A stretch of 64,000 nt of DNA from Bradyrhizobium algeriense (GCF_003062295.1 NZ_PYCN01000001.1:82001-146000); one strand, 5' to 3'; positions 42,256 through 51,767 are shown, numbered from the stretch's first letter. Numbers and translations: made by a program. Notes: generated from the letters alone by a model not told the origin.

Positions 42256-43617
42256 TTACGGCCACTGAGTGACCTTAGAAATAGCCGCGAACATAGATGC
42301 GGCTCCCGCCTTTAAAGGGTCTAGCGCCTCCGCCCTAACTGTTGCCCAACTGACCCAATCACTCAATAGACGACCTTCAACAATAACATCGCCTTCGGCA
42401 ACTAGGCGCGCTTCGATTTCGGTGAGAAACCGCAAAAGCTTTGCTCGCTCATCCCAGTTCGAGGAAAACTCGCGGAATCGACTCCACCGCTTTTCTTCGA
42501 TTTCCCTGAGGCGTCGCGCCTCGTAACGGCGCACTTCTTCTTCGCGATAACGTTGCTGCTGTTCTTCGCGCTCGCGTTTAGCCTGCTCAAGAATGGGCCC
42601 GGCCGCGATAATCGCGCCTACAATGTCAGGCAGCAATTTACCGATCTTGGTCTTATCGGTTTCGATCCATTGTGGCTGCCGTCCAGCCAAATAAGTAGTG
42701 ATACTTACTCGCAAACAGCCCGAAGACTCGAGGCCCGACTGGTGATGGTCTGGGTAGGCAGTCCAGTTTCGTTGTTCGTCTCGCTGTTTCAGAGATTTAA
42801 CCATTTTCTCGACGATAGAGCACTCGACGTTGTGCCCATCGATCGAAAACGTAATCTTGCCGACAATAGGCGACTTCTCAATCTTGCCGCCTGCCCGCTC
42901 AACCCCAAAAAATATCGCGCTCGTAACTCTGAAACGATAGAGATCACGCTCCGTCAAATCGCGGATTACCGGAGGGGTCCACCACCGGTCGTGGCGACGG
43001 CGCTTGTTTTCTTGATCTCGCTCCTTTTGTTTCTTCGCATGATCATTAATCCAAGCCTGGACGCGTGGGTGCAGCGCGCCGAGATCATTTGGTACGACGA
43101 TATCCGCGACCTGCTGTACAGCTTCGGCGGCTGCTTGTGCCGCCTTCGGTAATGGCGCCAGCTTGGGCAAAGAAGGGTGAATGTCTGCCGTCTCCGGAAT
43201 TCCAACTTTCCGAGGCGGAAGCTTAAACGCAACGACGGGTTTGCCAGCTTCCTTCTTGGCCCAGTAACCGCGAGGAGGATAAGGCACATCTAGCCTGTCG
43301 CATACCTTAGCTAAACCGTTTCCACTGATGCCAAACTCCTCGGCAAGACGACTCATCGGCCTTTCCCAAACGATACGATGGAGTTCTTCGCGCGTCATGC
43401 GGCGCGCGCGCAAAGCGGTTGGTTCTTCCACGATCTTCGTGCCCCGTTCGTGTAAAATCGTCTCAACAGTACTGTCGCTGGTTAGCGGCAAAATTGGGAA
43501 TTCATGCCGTACCTGCTCGGCGAAATGGAATACACCTCCCCCGCTAACGGTCGTACTGCCATCACCTGCAATTGAGTGCATTGCCACGGCAGTTCCCCGT
43601 TGTCGTCTTGACCACAT
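42256..43617 (-). CDS. Orphan protein with HTH-like N-terminus and coiled coil
   Basis: A 453-residue protein I do not assign to a family. Residues about 70-125 (MTREELHRIVWERPMSRLAEEFGISGNGLAKVCDRLDVPYPPRGYWAKKE) look like a helix-turn-helix, followed by the Lys/Arg-rich QKERDQENKRRRHDRWW. About 353-393 is a charged coiled coil (EREEQQQRYREEEVRRYEARR). Base composition is clearly lower in G+C than the neighbours, and the gene lies 51 bases downstream of tRNA-Leu, so it may be a transferred piece. No integrase or attachment-site duplicate is visible. It is divergent from the Kelch gene. Confidence 0.7.
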   Translation of the reverse strand: MWSRRQRGTAVAMHSIAGDGSTTVSGGGVFHFAEQVRHEFPILPLTSDSTVETILHERGTKIVEEPTALRARRMTREELHRIVWERPMSRLAEEFGISGNGLAKVCDRLDVPYPPRGYWAKKEAGKPVVAFKLPPRKVGIPETADIHPSLPKLAPLPKAAQAAAEAVQQVADIVVPNDLGALHPRVQAWINDHAKKQKERDQENKRRRHDRWWTPPVIRDLTERDLYRFRVTSAIFFGVERAGGKIEKSPIVGKITFSIDGHNVECSIVEKMVKSLKQRDEQRNWTAYPDHHQSGLESSGCLRVSITTYLAGRQPQWIETDKTKIGKLLPDIVGAIIAAGPILEQAKREREEQQQRYREEEVRRYEARRLREIEEKRWSRFREFSSNWDERAKLLRFLTEIEARLVAEGDVIVEGRLLSDWVSWATVRAEALDPLKAGAASMFAAISKVTQWP

Positions 43618-43670
43618 TCACCTTTGTTACGACTTTTGATGATCCAGCCACTCCAGCTCCGGGAGCTCTC

Positions 43671-44837
43671 ATGTCTCCAACATCCAATCTGCCGCGTCTG
43701 AACAGGAGAGCCTTCGTTGCCGCCGCTGCCGGCGCGGCCGTCTGCTGCACGCCGGCGCTAGCCCAGCATTCGGGCCATGGCACGCAGCCGGGCGCAGCGC
43801 TGCCTGAAGCAACGCCAGCGTCCGACCTGTTCGCCCGGCTGCAGGGCGGCACGCCGCATCACCTCACGACCGAGCAGGTGGCGCAGCGGAAAGTCGAAAG
43901 CCCGGCGCCGAAGGGCCCGCAGGGACACTGGGCTCCCAAGGCGGCGTTGCCGCTGCCGCGAAGTGAAATGGCCTGGGCCACCGCCTGGGCGGGACGCATG
44001 CATATTGTCGGCGGCTATGGCGAAGGACGCGTCGACCGCGCCTATCATCATGTCTACGATCCGAGGGACGACCGATGGTTCAACGCCGCGCCATTGCCGC
44101 GCGGCGCCAACCATGTCGCTGTCGTGGCGGATGCCGGCCGGGTCTACGCGCTTGGCGGCTTCATCGAACAGAATCGCAATCCGGATCCGAATGCGTTTGC
44201 CTATGATGTGGCTGCCGACAAGTGGACGGCCATCGCGCCGCTCTCGCGTTCGCGCGGTGCCGCCGCAGCCGTCGCGCTTGACGGAAAGATACATCTGATC
44301 GGCGGCGCCGGCGCTCCCACCAACGAGCGCGCCAGCGTCGGTTGGCACGAGGTCTACGATCCGCAAACCGACAAGTGGGAAATCCGAAAGGCGCTGCCTG
44401 CGGCGCGCGACCATGTCGGAGCCGTCGCCCATAACGGCATGATCCATATCATCGGCGGGCGCTTCAACACATTTGAATACAACACCGATCTTCACCATGT
44501 TTACCTGCCCTCGCTCGACACATGGAAAGAGCGCGCGCCGCTGCCCACGGCGCGTTCCGGCCACGGCCTCGTTGTCTACCGCGACCGCTTCTTCGCAATG
44601 GGCGGCGAATACGGCGTGCAGGATAGAGGTCAGATTTCGCAAGGCACCGTGTTCGGGCAGATGGAGAGTTACGATCCCCAGACGAACAGCTGGCAGTCTC
44701 ATGCGCCGATGACGACGCCGAGGCACGCGGTGGGCGCCACCACCATTGGCGATGCGATCTACGTTGCGGGCGGAGGCGCCGTGACGGGCGGCTCAGTGCA
44801 ATCGTCCGTGCACGAAGCTTTTACACTGGGCGCCTGA
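43671..44837 (+). CDS. Kelch-repeat protein exported by the Tat pathway
   Basis: A 388-residue protein. RLNRRAFVAAAAGAAVCC is a twin-arginine-like signal, ending near ALAQH. The body from about residue 95 holds at least five Kelch motifs, such as MHIVGGYGEGRVDRAYHHVYDP, VYALGGFIEQ, IHLIGGAGAP, IHIIGGRFN and FFAMGGEYG, so it should fold as a beta propeller. The linker AQRKVESPAPKGPQGHW resembles that of related exported Kelch proteins. Ligand unknown. GGGAG lies 6 bases before the ATG at 43671. Confidence 0.87.
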   Translation: MSPTSNLPRLNRRAFVAAAAGAAVCCTPALAQHSGHGTQPGAALPEATPASDLFARLQGGTPHHLTTEQVAQRKVESPAPKGPQGHWAPKAALPLPRSEMAWATAWAGRMHIVGGYGEGRVDRAYHHVYDPRDDRWFNAAPLPRGANHVAVVADAGRVYALGGFIEQNRNPDPNAFAYDVAADKWTAIAPLSRSRGAAAAVALDGKIHLIGGAGAPTNERASVGWHEVYDPQTDKWEIRKALPAARDHVGAVAHNGMIHIIGGRFNTFEYNTDLHHVYLPSLDTWKERAPLPTARSGHGLVVYRDRFFAMGGEYGVQDRGQISQGTVFGQMESYDPQTNSWQSHAPMTTPRHAVGATTIGDAIYVAGGGAVTGGSVQSSVHEAFTLGA

Positions 44838-45039
44838 CCGCGTCCGTCAGCGTCAAATTCAAATTCGGCAGCGCGAAGCCGCGTTGTCGCGCGTACTGAC
44901 TCTGCATTGAACTCGGAACGCGGGAACCCTGTTCGGTAGTACTACGGGTCAGAAAACACAGCGCTGCCGCAGTTCATCCGCGAAATGTCCACATCCGACT
45001 TCTATCCGGCCGGCCTTCACACCCATGGATGGAAGTTTG

Positions 45040-46083
45040 ATGCGATATCTTTTCGCCGCCGTGATTGCTGTGTTCGTGATCGCAGTGGATTTTGAAAGTT
45101 CCGACGTCAGGTCAGTCTGGATGGAACCCTCTTTCGTCGTCGCCGAAGCGCAATCGGAACCGGCCACGACACCGAATTCCCACGCTGGAATTTCGGCCGC
45201 GTCGGTCGAGTATTCGCAGGCGTCGGACTCAACAAACGTCGTCGCTGCGCCATACGAGAAAGCTGTAGCAGCGGATGCCGCCGCTCATGCAGCCGCATCG
45301 TTCTACGACGAGTCCGCGCCACCGAATCCGATCTGCGAAGCGGTCAAGGCCGCCGCGGAGGAACACGATATCCCGATCGGATTCTTCGCGCGCCTGCTCT
45401 GGCAGGAAAGCAGGTTTCGCGCCGGGGAGGTCAGCTCGGCAGGCGCGCGGGGCATTGCGCAATTCATGCCGCAAACGGCCGTCGAAATGGGATTGAGAGA
45501 CCCGTTCGATCCGCTGCAGGCGATCCCTGTGGCAGCAAGATTTCTTCGCAAGCTTCATAACCAGTTCGGAAATCTCGGGCTTGCGGCGGCTGCCTACAAT
45601 GCGGGCGGCGGCCGGATTGAGAAGTGGCTCTCACGCCGCAGCACACTCCCAAAGGAAACGCGCGCTTACGTCAAGATCATCACCGGCCACAAGGCCGAAG
45701 CGTGGACCGACGAAGAGAATACCGTCCACATGCCGACCGATCTGCCGCAGAAAGCGCCGTGCGAGGGCGTCGGCGGCCTGTCGCGGCAGGACCAGATCGC
45801 CGCCGTGAATGTCGACCTGACGCCTTCCGCCAGCGCGCTGTTGCGCAAGGCGGTGCCCGACGACGCCGAAGACAAAAAGAACGCGGCCACCAGGAAACTG
45901 CGCGTTGCGGCGGTTTCGGCGGCTCGGCATGCAGTCTCGGCCTTCCGAAAGACCAATGCGCGCGCTGTCCTGCTGGCCGCAAAGGGACCGTCGCGCAAGC
46001 GCGGGAAACAAGCCGCCGTGCGTCTCGCGTCGGCTTCTTCCACCGCCGGCCGCACGAAGTCATCGAGGGCGCGGGAATTGTAA
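45040..46083 (+). CDS. Lytic transglycosylase (SLT domain)
   Basis: A periplasmic murein hydrolase of 347 residues from the ATG at 45040 (GGAAG lies 4 bases upstream; an ATG at 45025 adds five residues). After a membrane-spanning start comes the lysozyme-like SLT domain (about 105-225): the catalytic Glu in LLWQESRFR, then GARGIAQFMPQTAVEMG and GLAAAAYNAGGGRIEKWL. The C-terminal hundred residues are basic and unassigned. It cleaves glycan strands, giving anhydromuropeptides. A shared hairpin terminator at 46114 follows. Confidence 0.9.
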   Translation: MRYLFAAVIAVFVIAVDFESSDVRSVWMEPSFVVAEAQSEPATTPNSHAGISAASVEYSQASDSTNVVAAPYEKAVAADAAAHAAASFYDESAPPNPICEAVKAAAEEHDIPIGFFARLLWQESRFRAGEVSSAGARGIAQFMPQTAVEMGLRDPFDPLQAIPVAARFLRKLHNQFGNLGLAAAAYNAGGGRIEKWLSRRSTLPKETRAYVKIITGHKAEAWTDEENTVHMPTDLPQKAPCEGVGGLSRQDQIAAVNVDLTPSASALLRKAVPDDAEDKKNAATRKLRVAAVSAARHAVSAFRKTNARAVLLAAKGPSRKRGKQAAVRLASASSTAGRTKSSRAREL

Positions 46084-46113
46084 CCGTTGCCACCGATCCG
46101 TCGCCAAACGAAA

Positions 46114-46138
46114 GAAGCCCGCGTCGCTCGCGGGCTTC
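46114..46138. terminator. Hairpin terminator between lytic transglycosylase and peptide-binding protein genes
   Basis: GAAGCCCGCG pairs with CGCGGGCTTC over a five-base loop, followed by CTTG on the plus strand; on the minus strand the hairpin is flanked by TTTCG. It lies between the convergent genes and can serve both. Confidence 0.75.
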
Positions 46139-46160
46139 CTTGTCGCGGGAAACCCCGCTC

Positions 46161-47951
46161 TCACGCGTCCCGGTACCAGCTCGCGAGCTGCCACAGATCG
46201 TTGTCCCAACCCGAGATATGCGCGGTCAGCTTGTTGCCGAGCGCCGCGACCCGGGTCCGCGAGACGATGGGCTGGATGTAGTTGTCTGTCACGACGAGGT
46301 CGTTGAGCTTGATAAACAGCGCCGCGCGCTTCACGGCGTCGAGCTCCTGTTCGGCCTGCTTGTAGATCTCGTCGTATTCCTTGCTTTGCCAGCGCGAGAC
46401 ATTGCGCCCCTGCCACTTGTTTTCCTTGTTCGCCACCTGCCACGACACATACTGGTTCATGAAGAGCTGCGGATCGGCCTGCGGCATTGTCGTGTTGTAC
46501 ATCTGCGCGTCGCAATAGAAATGCGGGTAGGTGTCGGGATTGGCGGTGTCGGAGGAGAAGAACACCGATCCCACCACCGACTTCAGCTCGACGTCGATGC
46601 CCGCCTTCTGGCACGCCTGCTTGATGATGGCCTGGGTCTTCTGCCTGGGCGCATTGATCGAGGTCTGGAATACGAACTTCAGCGCCTTGCCGTCCTTGGC
46701 GCGAATGCCGTCGCCGCCCTTTTTCCAACCGGCGGCCTCGAGGATCTGGTTGGCCTTCTCGATGTTGAATTCGAACTTGGTGTTTTTCGACCGGAAGCGT
46801 TCCGGGTTGTTGAGGAAGTTCGCAGTGGCCCGCGCCGTGCGGCCATAGATGAACTTCTCGATCGAGGCGCGATCGATCAGGAGATTGATGGCCTGGCGCA
46901 CGGCCGGATCGCTGAACAGCGGATGTTTGGTTTTTATGCTGGCGCGCTCGCCGTCGACCTCGACTGAGGGATCGGTCGAGTTGAGCGACATGAATTCGAC
47001 GTTGCCTGACGTCGTGATATTGACCCTGCCCTTTCCGGCGGCTTCCAGCTTCTGCAGGATCTCCTCTTCGACCAGCATGTTCCAGGCATAGTCGTACTCT
47101 CCGGTCTGCAGCACCGCGCGCGCCGCCGACACGGCGTCGCCGCCGCCTTTGACCTCCACCTCATCGAAGTGCGGCCGGTTGGCGACGTGATAGGTGGGAT
47201 TGATTTTTGCGCGGAGCATGTCGCCCGGCTTGAAATCAACGAACAGATAAGGGCCGGTGCCGACCGGCTTCAGATTGTGCGGCGCCTCGCGCGACTTGGC
47301 GCCGACGTAATCCTTGAACAGATGTTTTGGGACGATCGCGCCGTAGTTGCCGACAAAGGCATCGGCCCAGAACGGCGTCGGCCTGGAAAAAGTGAGGCGG
47401 ACGGTGAAGTCGTCGACCTTCTCGACCGTGATGTCCTTGTAGCTGGCGATCGAGACCGCCGCGGTCTCCGGCGTCTTGGCATACTCCCAGTTGAAGACGA
47501 CATCGTCGGCCGTGAACGGCATGCCGTCATGCCATTTGACGCCGCGTTTCAGCTTCCAGACCACCGAGCGGCCGTCCTCGGCCAAGCCGTCATTCTCCTT
47601 GCTCGGGATCTCGGCGGCGAGGATCGGAACCAGATTGCCGTCGCCATCCCATCCCGCCAGCGGCTCGTAAAATATCCGGCAGCCTTCCTGATCCTTGGTG
47701 CCGACGGCGAAATGGGGATTGAGCAGGGTGATGGCCTGCCAGTACATCAGTTTCAGCACGCCGCCGCCGCCGGCCTTGGTCGGCTTGTAGGGAAGCGCGG
47801 TCGCAGCCATCGCGACTCCGGACTGGCTCAGCATCATCCCGGCCATCGGCGCCGAAAGGCCCACGGCAATCATTCGCTGGACAAAGGCTCGCCGCGACAA
47901 CCGGCCGGTCTTGACGTCTGCAATCAGGTCTCGAAGTTCCCGCTCTTTCAT
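46161..47951 (-). CDS. Peptide/dipeptide ABC transporter substrate-binding protein
   Basis: A 596-residue family 5 (DppA/OppA-type) periplasmic binding protein. The N-terminus has a Tat motif, SRRAFVQRMIAVGLSAPMAGMML. Signatures include LKRGVKWHDGMPFTADDVVFNWEYAKTPE, GTGPYLFVDFKPGDML and the C-terminal FSSDTANPDTYPHFYC. No permease or ATPase gene accompanies it, so it must use distant components. Ligand unknown. It converges with the lytic transglycosylase gene. Confidence 0.92.
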   Translation of the reverse strand: MKERELRDLIADVKTGRLSRRAFVQRMIAVGLSAPMAGMMLSQSGVAMAATALPYKPTKAGGGGVLKLMYWQAITLLNPHFAVGTKDQEGCRIFYEPLAGWDGDGNLVPILAAEIPSKENDGLAEDGRSVVWKLKRGVKWHDGMPFTADDVVFNWEYAKTPETAAVSIASYKDITVEKVDDFTVRLTFSRPTPFWADAFVGNYGAIVPKHLFKDYVGAKSREAPHNLKPVGTGPYLFVDFKPGDMLRAKINPTYHVANRPHFDEVEVKGGGDAVSAARAVLQTGEYDYAWNMLVEEEILQKLEAAGKGRVNITTSGNVEFMSLNSTDPSVEVDGERASIKTKHPLFSDPAVRQAINLLIDRASIEKFIYGRTARATANFLNNPERFRSKNTKFEFNIEKANQILEAAGWKKGGDGIRAKDGKALKFVFQTSINAPRQKTQAIIKQACQKAGIDVELKSVVGSVFFSSDTANPDTYPHFYCDAQMYNTTMPQADPQLFMNQYVSWQVANKENKWQGRNVSRWQSKEYDEIYKQAEQELDAVKRAALFIKLNDLVVTDNYIQPIVSRTRVAALGNKLTAHISGWDNDLWQLASWYRDA

Positions 47952-48228
47952 GGGATCGGCTCTCTCACTGGTGGCAAATGCCTGGTCACTCTCGATGATG
48001 GAAATGGATCAGGTCAGCGCGAACCTGTCAAAGCAGGATACGGGCCATCCCTTCAGACCAAGTCGATTTTTGCCAAATCCAACCGAGACAAGGTGACGCG
48101 GCGTCAGCCGGCTGATGGAAATTACGATGGCCGTGCACTCAATTGACAATTGACACGTCACGCCTTCGCGGGCTCGCCTGCGAATGAAGTGCGCTGTCAC
48201 CGCCGCCATTATGTTGGCGAGCCTGATG

Positions 48229-48420
48229 TTAACGAGCCTGCCCCTCCCCGCCAATCGCGCGGTCCAGGGCGTCGATCAGCACCTGAATCTCGATGAACTT
48301 GTTGCGGGCCCGTTCGGCTTTGTCGCGGTCAAAGGGAGCGGCCAGCACCTTCGCATGCATGTCCCTGTCCTCGATCATGCGCTCACGGGCTTTCTTCAGC
48401 GTTTCAAGTCGCTCGCTCAT
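48229..48420 (-). CDS. Small helical hypothetical protein
   Basis: A 63-residue protein, MSERLETLKKARERMIEDRD through FIEIQVLIDALDRAIGGEGQAR, predicted to be two charged helices. It has no signal peptide, cysteine or motif that I recognise. A clear ribosome site is lacking at the ATG at 48420. The 277 bases from 47952 to 48228 hold no other gene. Confidence 0.6.
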   Translation of the reverse strand: MSERLETLKKARERMIEDRDMHAKVLAAPFDRDKAERARNKFIEIQVLIDALDRAIGGEGQAR

Positions 48421-48532
48421 TTTGGTTGCTTTCAACGGAGGGGATCGGCGCCATGGCGCCAATCTCATGCGTACACCGATCCAGCCGCCGGCACCATCGA
48501 TCAATGGCGCGGCGTCATCCATCGAGCATACA

Positions 48533-48559
48533 AAAAGCCCGCGGCGCTCGCGGGCTTTT
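48533..48559. terminator. Hairpin terminator downstream of the Tyr/His-rich protein gene
   Basis: AAAAGCCCGCG (48533-48543) pairs with CGCGGGCTTTT (48549-48559) around a five-base loop, with A-rich and T-rich flanks. It can act in both directions; on the minus strand it follows the small secreted protein ending at 48578. Confidence 0.88.
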
Positions 48560-48577
48560 CGTTTCTTGCAACCTCTC

Positions 48578-48907
48578 CTACCAGCGGTAGCCGCCGGTGC
48601 CGAAGCTGAAGGTTACGCCGGGGCCGCCGCCGTAGTAGCGGGGACCGTAATAGCCGTACCGGCGCGGGGCATAGTAGTTGTAGCTCCCATAGTACGGCCG
48701 GTAATGACGGTGGCGCCAGTGGTGATGGTGATGGCCATGCCAGTGGCGATAGCGATATTGCGCGCTGATGTCGGTCGAGGACTGCGTGGCAGTCCGGGAG
48801 GCATCCGCCGAAGATCTCGACTTCACCGCATTGTCGGCGGCGTAGGCCGCGGAACCTCCCATCAGTGCGGCGGCACCAACGGCAAACACGATAGCTAGCT
48901 TCTTCAT
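48578..48907 (-). CDS. Secreted Tyr/His/Arg-rich protein
   Basis: A 109-residue protein. The signal peptide MKKLAIVFAVGAAALMGGSAAYA is followed by a Ser/Thr-rich segment, a histidine-rich cluster (HWHGHHHHHW) and a Tyr/Gly/Pro-rich tail (YYGPRYYGGGPG). It resembles exported low-complexity proteins in rhizobia of unknown role; the histidine run could bind metal. GGAG lies 7 bases before the ATG at 48907. The 295 bases to 49202 contain no gene. Confidence 0.75.
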   Translation of the reverse strand: MKKLAIVFAVGAAALMGGSAAYAADNAVKSRSSADASRTATQSSTDISAQYRYRHWHGHHHHHWRHRHYRPYYGSYNYYAPRRYGYYGPRYYGGGPGVTFSFGTGGYRW

Positions 48908-49202
48908 CGTCGAACTCCAGTAGAACGAGTGAAGGCTAACCGGCCGGCGCACGTGACGTTCCGGCGTGCGACATAAAGCCCACGATCGGCTGAACGAATA
49001 TTCATGAAACTGAACGCAGTTCTTCTGAACAATCGACCATCGCGAAGTTCGCGTTGACTTCGGCAGCACATCCACCCGCGAAACTTCCAGCTTCCAGCTT
49101 GCAATCACACTCGTTCCGGTTCAGACTTGTGCATCATTTCATAAGCAACCATTGATTGCCGACGACTCCAGCGGTGCCGCTTACCAGCCGGCCGGGGATA
49201 TT

Positions 49203-50534
49203 ATGGGTAGCTGTTTTGTCATTATGGGCTTTGGCGAGAAGACCGACTTTCAGTCAAACCCGCAGCGTGTTCTGAACCTGAACAGGACCTACGAAGACAT
49301 CATCAAGCCGGTGGTGGAAGAGGCCGGCCACACCTGCGTTCGCGCGGACGAGATCATCCATTCCACCGTCATCGACAAGCCGATGTACGACAATCTGCTT
49401 TCGGCGGATCTGGTCATTGCGGACCTGTCCACGGCCAATGTCAACGCGGTGTATGAGCTCGGCGTTCGTCACGCGCTCCGCCCACAACGGACGATCGTGC
49501 TGGCGGAGAAGAACTTCAGCTTCCCGTTCGACCTCAATCATCTCAGCATCCTGAAATACGAACACCTCGGAAAGGAGATCGGGTTCAAGGAGGTGATGCG
49601 GGTCAGGAAGGAACTGACAAAAAAGATCACGACGCTGATGGACAGTCCCGAGCCCGACAGCCCGGTCTTCCTGTTCATCCCCTCGCTTCGGCCTGCCAGC
49701 CTTCCCAAGGCGAAGGCGATCGCAGCCGCGGGGCCGCCGGCGCCCTCCTCTGAACCCGTGGACCGGGAGCAGAAGAGCTTCGCCGAACTGCTCGTAAGCT
49801 TTCGCGCCGCGAAGGACGGGGTTACCGAGGCCGAAGACTGGGCTCTGCCGTTGGCCCTTTTGAAACGCCTGAAGACGATGCAGCCTGACGACCCCTACAT
49901 CCTCCAGCAACTGGCGCTCGCGACCTACAAGTTCCAGCAGCCGGATAGGAAGGCATCGCTGATCAATGCAAAGAATATTCTGAACGCACTTGCGCCACAG
50001 ACGTCGAGCGATGCCGAGACGGTGGGACTGTGGGGCGCCATCCACAAACGGCTGTGGGATGAGATCGCAAATCCAGAAGATCTCGATGAAGCGGTGCGGG
50101 CTTATGGCAGGGGCTACTACATCCGAACCGATTATTATAACGGTATCAACTACGCATTCGTGCTCGACGTTCGCGCGTCCCGCAGCGAGGGCGATGAGGC
50201 TTTGGTGGATCGGCTTCTCGCCCGGCGCGTTCGGGCGGATGTTCTGATTATTTGCGATCGGCTGCTGCAGGCAGGAACGCGCACGGATGAGCTTAAGCCT
50301 CTGAACGTTAATCCTGGAGTAGGGAGCGAGGAACCATTCTGGATTAACGCGTCAAAGGTCGAGGCCTTGTTCGGGTTAGGCCGCAGAGAGGAGGCGCAAA
50401 CTCTCAAGATCGAGACTATCGAGAAGGAACGCCAGCGCCTGATAAAGGCCGGGCGCGACGGTAACGCCGTGAAATGGATGGAAGATTCGCTGAACAAGCA
50501 ACTGAGCGCGCTCGGCGAGCTATTGCCGCCCTGA
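49203..50534 (+). CDS. Deoxyribosyltransferase-like/TPR-S signal protein (candidate immune sensor)
   Basis: A 443-residue two-part protein. Residues 1-150 form a nucleoside-deoxyribosyltransferase-like domain: CFVIMGFGEK at the start, RADEIIHS, ADLVIADLSTANVNAVYELGVRHAL, with Glu85 in the NAVYELG position of the catalytic glutamate. Residues about 195-440 are helical repeats. GAIHKRLWDE (278-287) and YGRGYYIRTDYYNGINYAF (301-319) match the TRAFs-binding region of animal ASK kinases, a pattern that defines the bacterial TPR-S scaffold. The published prediction is that TPR-S proteins read an NAD-derived signal made by the fused enzyme domain. The start ATG at 49203 follows GGGG. The patatin gene begins 35 bases downstream, so they are one operon. 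Confidence 0.85.
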   Translation: MGSCFVIMGFGEKTDFQSNPQRVLNLNRTYEDIIKPVVEEAGHTCVRADEIIHSTVIDKPMYDNLLSADLVIADLSTANVNAVYELGVRHALRPQRTIVLAEKNFSFPFDLNHLSILKYEHLGKEIGFKEVMRVRKELTKKITTLMDSPEPDSPVFLFIPSLRPASLPKAKAIAAAGPPAPSSEPVDREQKSFAELLVSFRAAKDGVTEAEDWALPLALLKRLKTMQPDDPYILQQLALATYKFQQPDRKASLINAKNILNALAPQTSSDAETVGLWGAIHKRLWDEIANPEDLDEAVRAYGRGYYIRTDYYNGINYAFVLDVRASRSEGDEALVDRLLARRVRADVLIICDRLLQAGTRTDELKPLNVNPGVGSEEPFWINASKVEALFGLGRREEAQTLKIETIEKERQRLIKAGRDGNAVKWMEDSLNKQLSALGELLPP

Positions 50535-50569
50535 CAGGTTCGAAACACGACAGCAAATCGGGGCGACAA

Positions 50570-51745
50570 ATGGCTGATCTCAACGGGCAAGCAGAATCTT
50601 CGACCGCAAAACCGCGCAGGCTGCTGGCGCTCGATGGCGGCGGAATCCGCGGCGTGATGTCTCTCGAAATCCTGCGCAAGATCGAGCAGGATCTGGCGAC
50701 GGCAACCAACAAAGGCGCGTCATTCCGTCTCGGAGATTTCTTCGACTATATCGGCGGCACCAGCACCGGCGCCATCATCGCGGCCGGCCTCGCGATAGGA
50801 AAGTCAGTTCAGGAACTGATCGATTTCTACATCGAGGCGGGACCGCTGATGTTCGAAAAAACATCCCTGATCGGCCGGCTGCGCAGCTTCTATCAGGCCG
50901 ATCCGCTGCGCGAGAAACTGAACGACGTGTTCGGGGAGCGCACGCTTGGAGCCAAAGACCTGCGTTCGCTGCTGTTGGTCGTCACGCGAAATGCAACGAC
51001 GGATTCGCCGTGGCCCGTCTCCAGCAATCCCCTCGCCCGGTACAACGATCGCGACCGCCCGGACAGCAATCTGAAAATTCCGCTGTGGCAGCTGGTGCGG
51101 GCGAGCACCGCCGCCCCCGTCTATTTCCCGCCCGAAATAGTCGAGTGGGATAAAGATGACCCGGCAAAAACCTTCTTCTTCGTCGATGGCGGCGTCACAC
51201 CTTACAATAACCCGGCCTTCCTGCTGTTCCGGATGGCGACGCTGCCGCAGTACCGGCTGAACTGGCCTACCGGGGAGGACCGCATGATGCTGATTTCGGT
51301 CGGCGCGGGAGCGGCGGCAGCGGTCAGCCGTGACCTCAACGCGCGCGGACAATTGATCCCGGCCAACGTCGCGCACCTTCCCGGCGTGCTGATGGGCGGC
51401 GCTGCGATCGACCAGGATATCAATTGCCGCGCTATCGGCCGCTGCGTGTTCGGCGAGCTGATCGACCGCGAGGTCGGCGACATGATTCCGCGGCAGGGCG
51501 ATCCGCTCAAGGGGGACGTCGTTCCGCCCGAAGAAGATTGCGGCCGCCAATTCCTGTATGCCCGCTACAACCCCGATGTGAGCCGAAGCGGCCTCGACGC
51601 TTTGGGGCTGAAGAAGATCGATCCGGATCACGTCCAGGCGCTGGATCAGATCAAATACATCGGCGAGATGCAGTCTGTAGGACGAGAGTATGCCGCGAAG
51701 TTCGTGGACATGACGCCATTCCAGCGATTCGTGACGAAGGACTGA
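50570..51745 (+). CDS. Patatin-like phospholipase (candidate effector)
   Basis: A 391-residue patatin-like phospholipase, the type used as a membrane-degrading effector in CBASS (CapV). Its catalytic pieces are complete: oxyanion hole DGGGIRG (residues 22-28), nucleophile Ser65 in GTSTG (63-67), and Asp206 in VDGGVTPYNNPAFL. It has no signal peptide, so it would act on the inner membrane from inside the cell. It should be activated by the upstream TPR-S protein; that is inferred from operon structure. The start is the ATG at 50570, after CGGGGCGACAA. It ends 22 bases from the convergent SLOG-like gene. Confidence 0.9.
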   Translation: MADLNGQAESSTAKPRRLLALDGGGIRGVMSLEILRKIEQDLATATNKGASFRLGDFFDYIGGTSTGAIIAAGLAIGKSVQELIDFYIEAGPLMFEKTSLIGRLRSFYQADPLREKLNDVFGERTLGAKDLRSLLLVVTRNATTDSPWPVSSNPLARYNDRDRPDSNLKIPLWQLVRASTAAPVYFPPEIVEWDKDDPAKTFFFVDGGVTPYNNPAFLLFRMATLPQYRLNWPTGEDRMMLISVGAGAAAAVSRDLNARGQLIPANVAHLPGVLMGGAAIDQDINCRAIGRCVFGELIDREVGDMIPRQGDPLKGDVVPPEEDCGRQFLYARYNPDVSRSGLDALGLKKIDPDHVQALDQIKYIGEMQSVGREYAAKFVDMTPFQRFVTKD

Positions 51746-51767
51746 CGGAGCAAAGGCAATCTCCGCC

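Noticed and set aside
42205..43670. tRNA-linked integrative element with a duplicated attachment site
   Set aside because: No integrase is present and the 3' end of tRNA-Leu is not repeated beyond the orphan gene, so I report only the gene.
45624..46967. Large open frame over the lytic transglycosylase 3' end and the peptide-binding protein gene
   Set aside because: It is a shadow of two good convergent genes with clear families and lacks any family signature.
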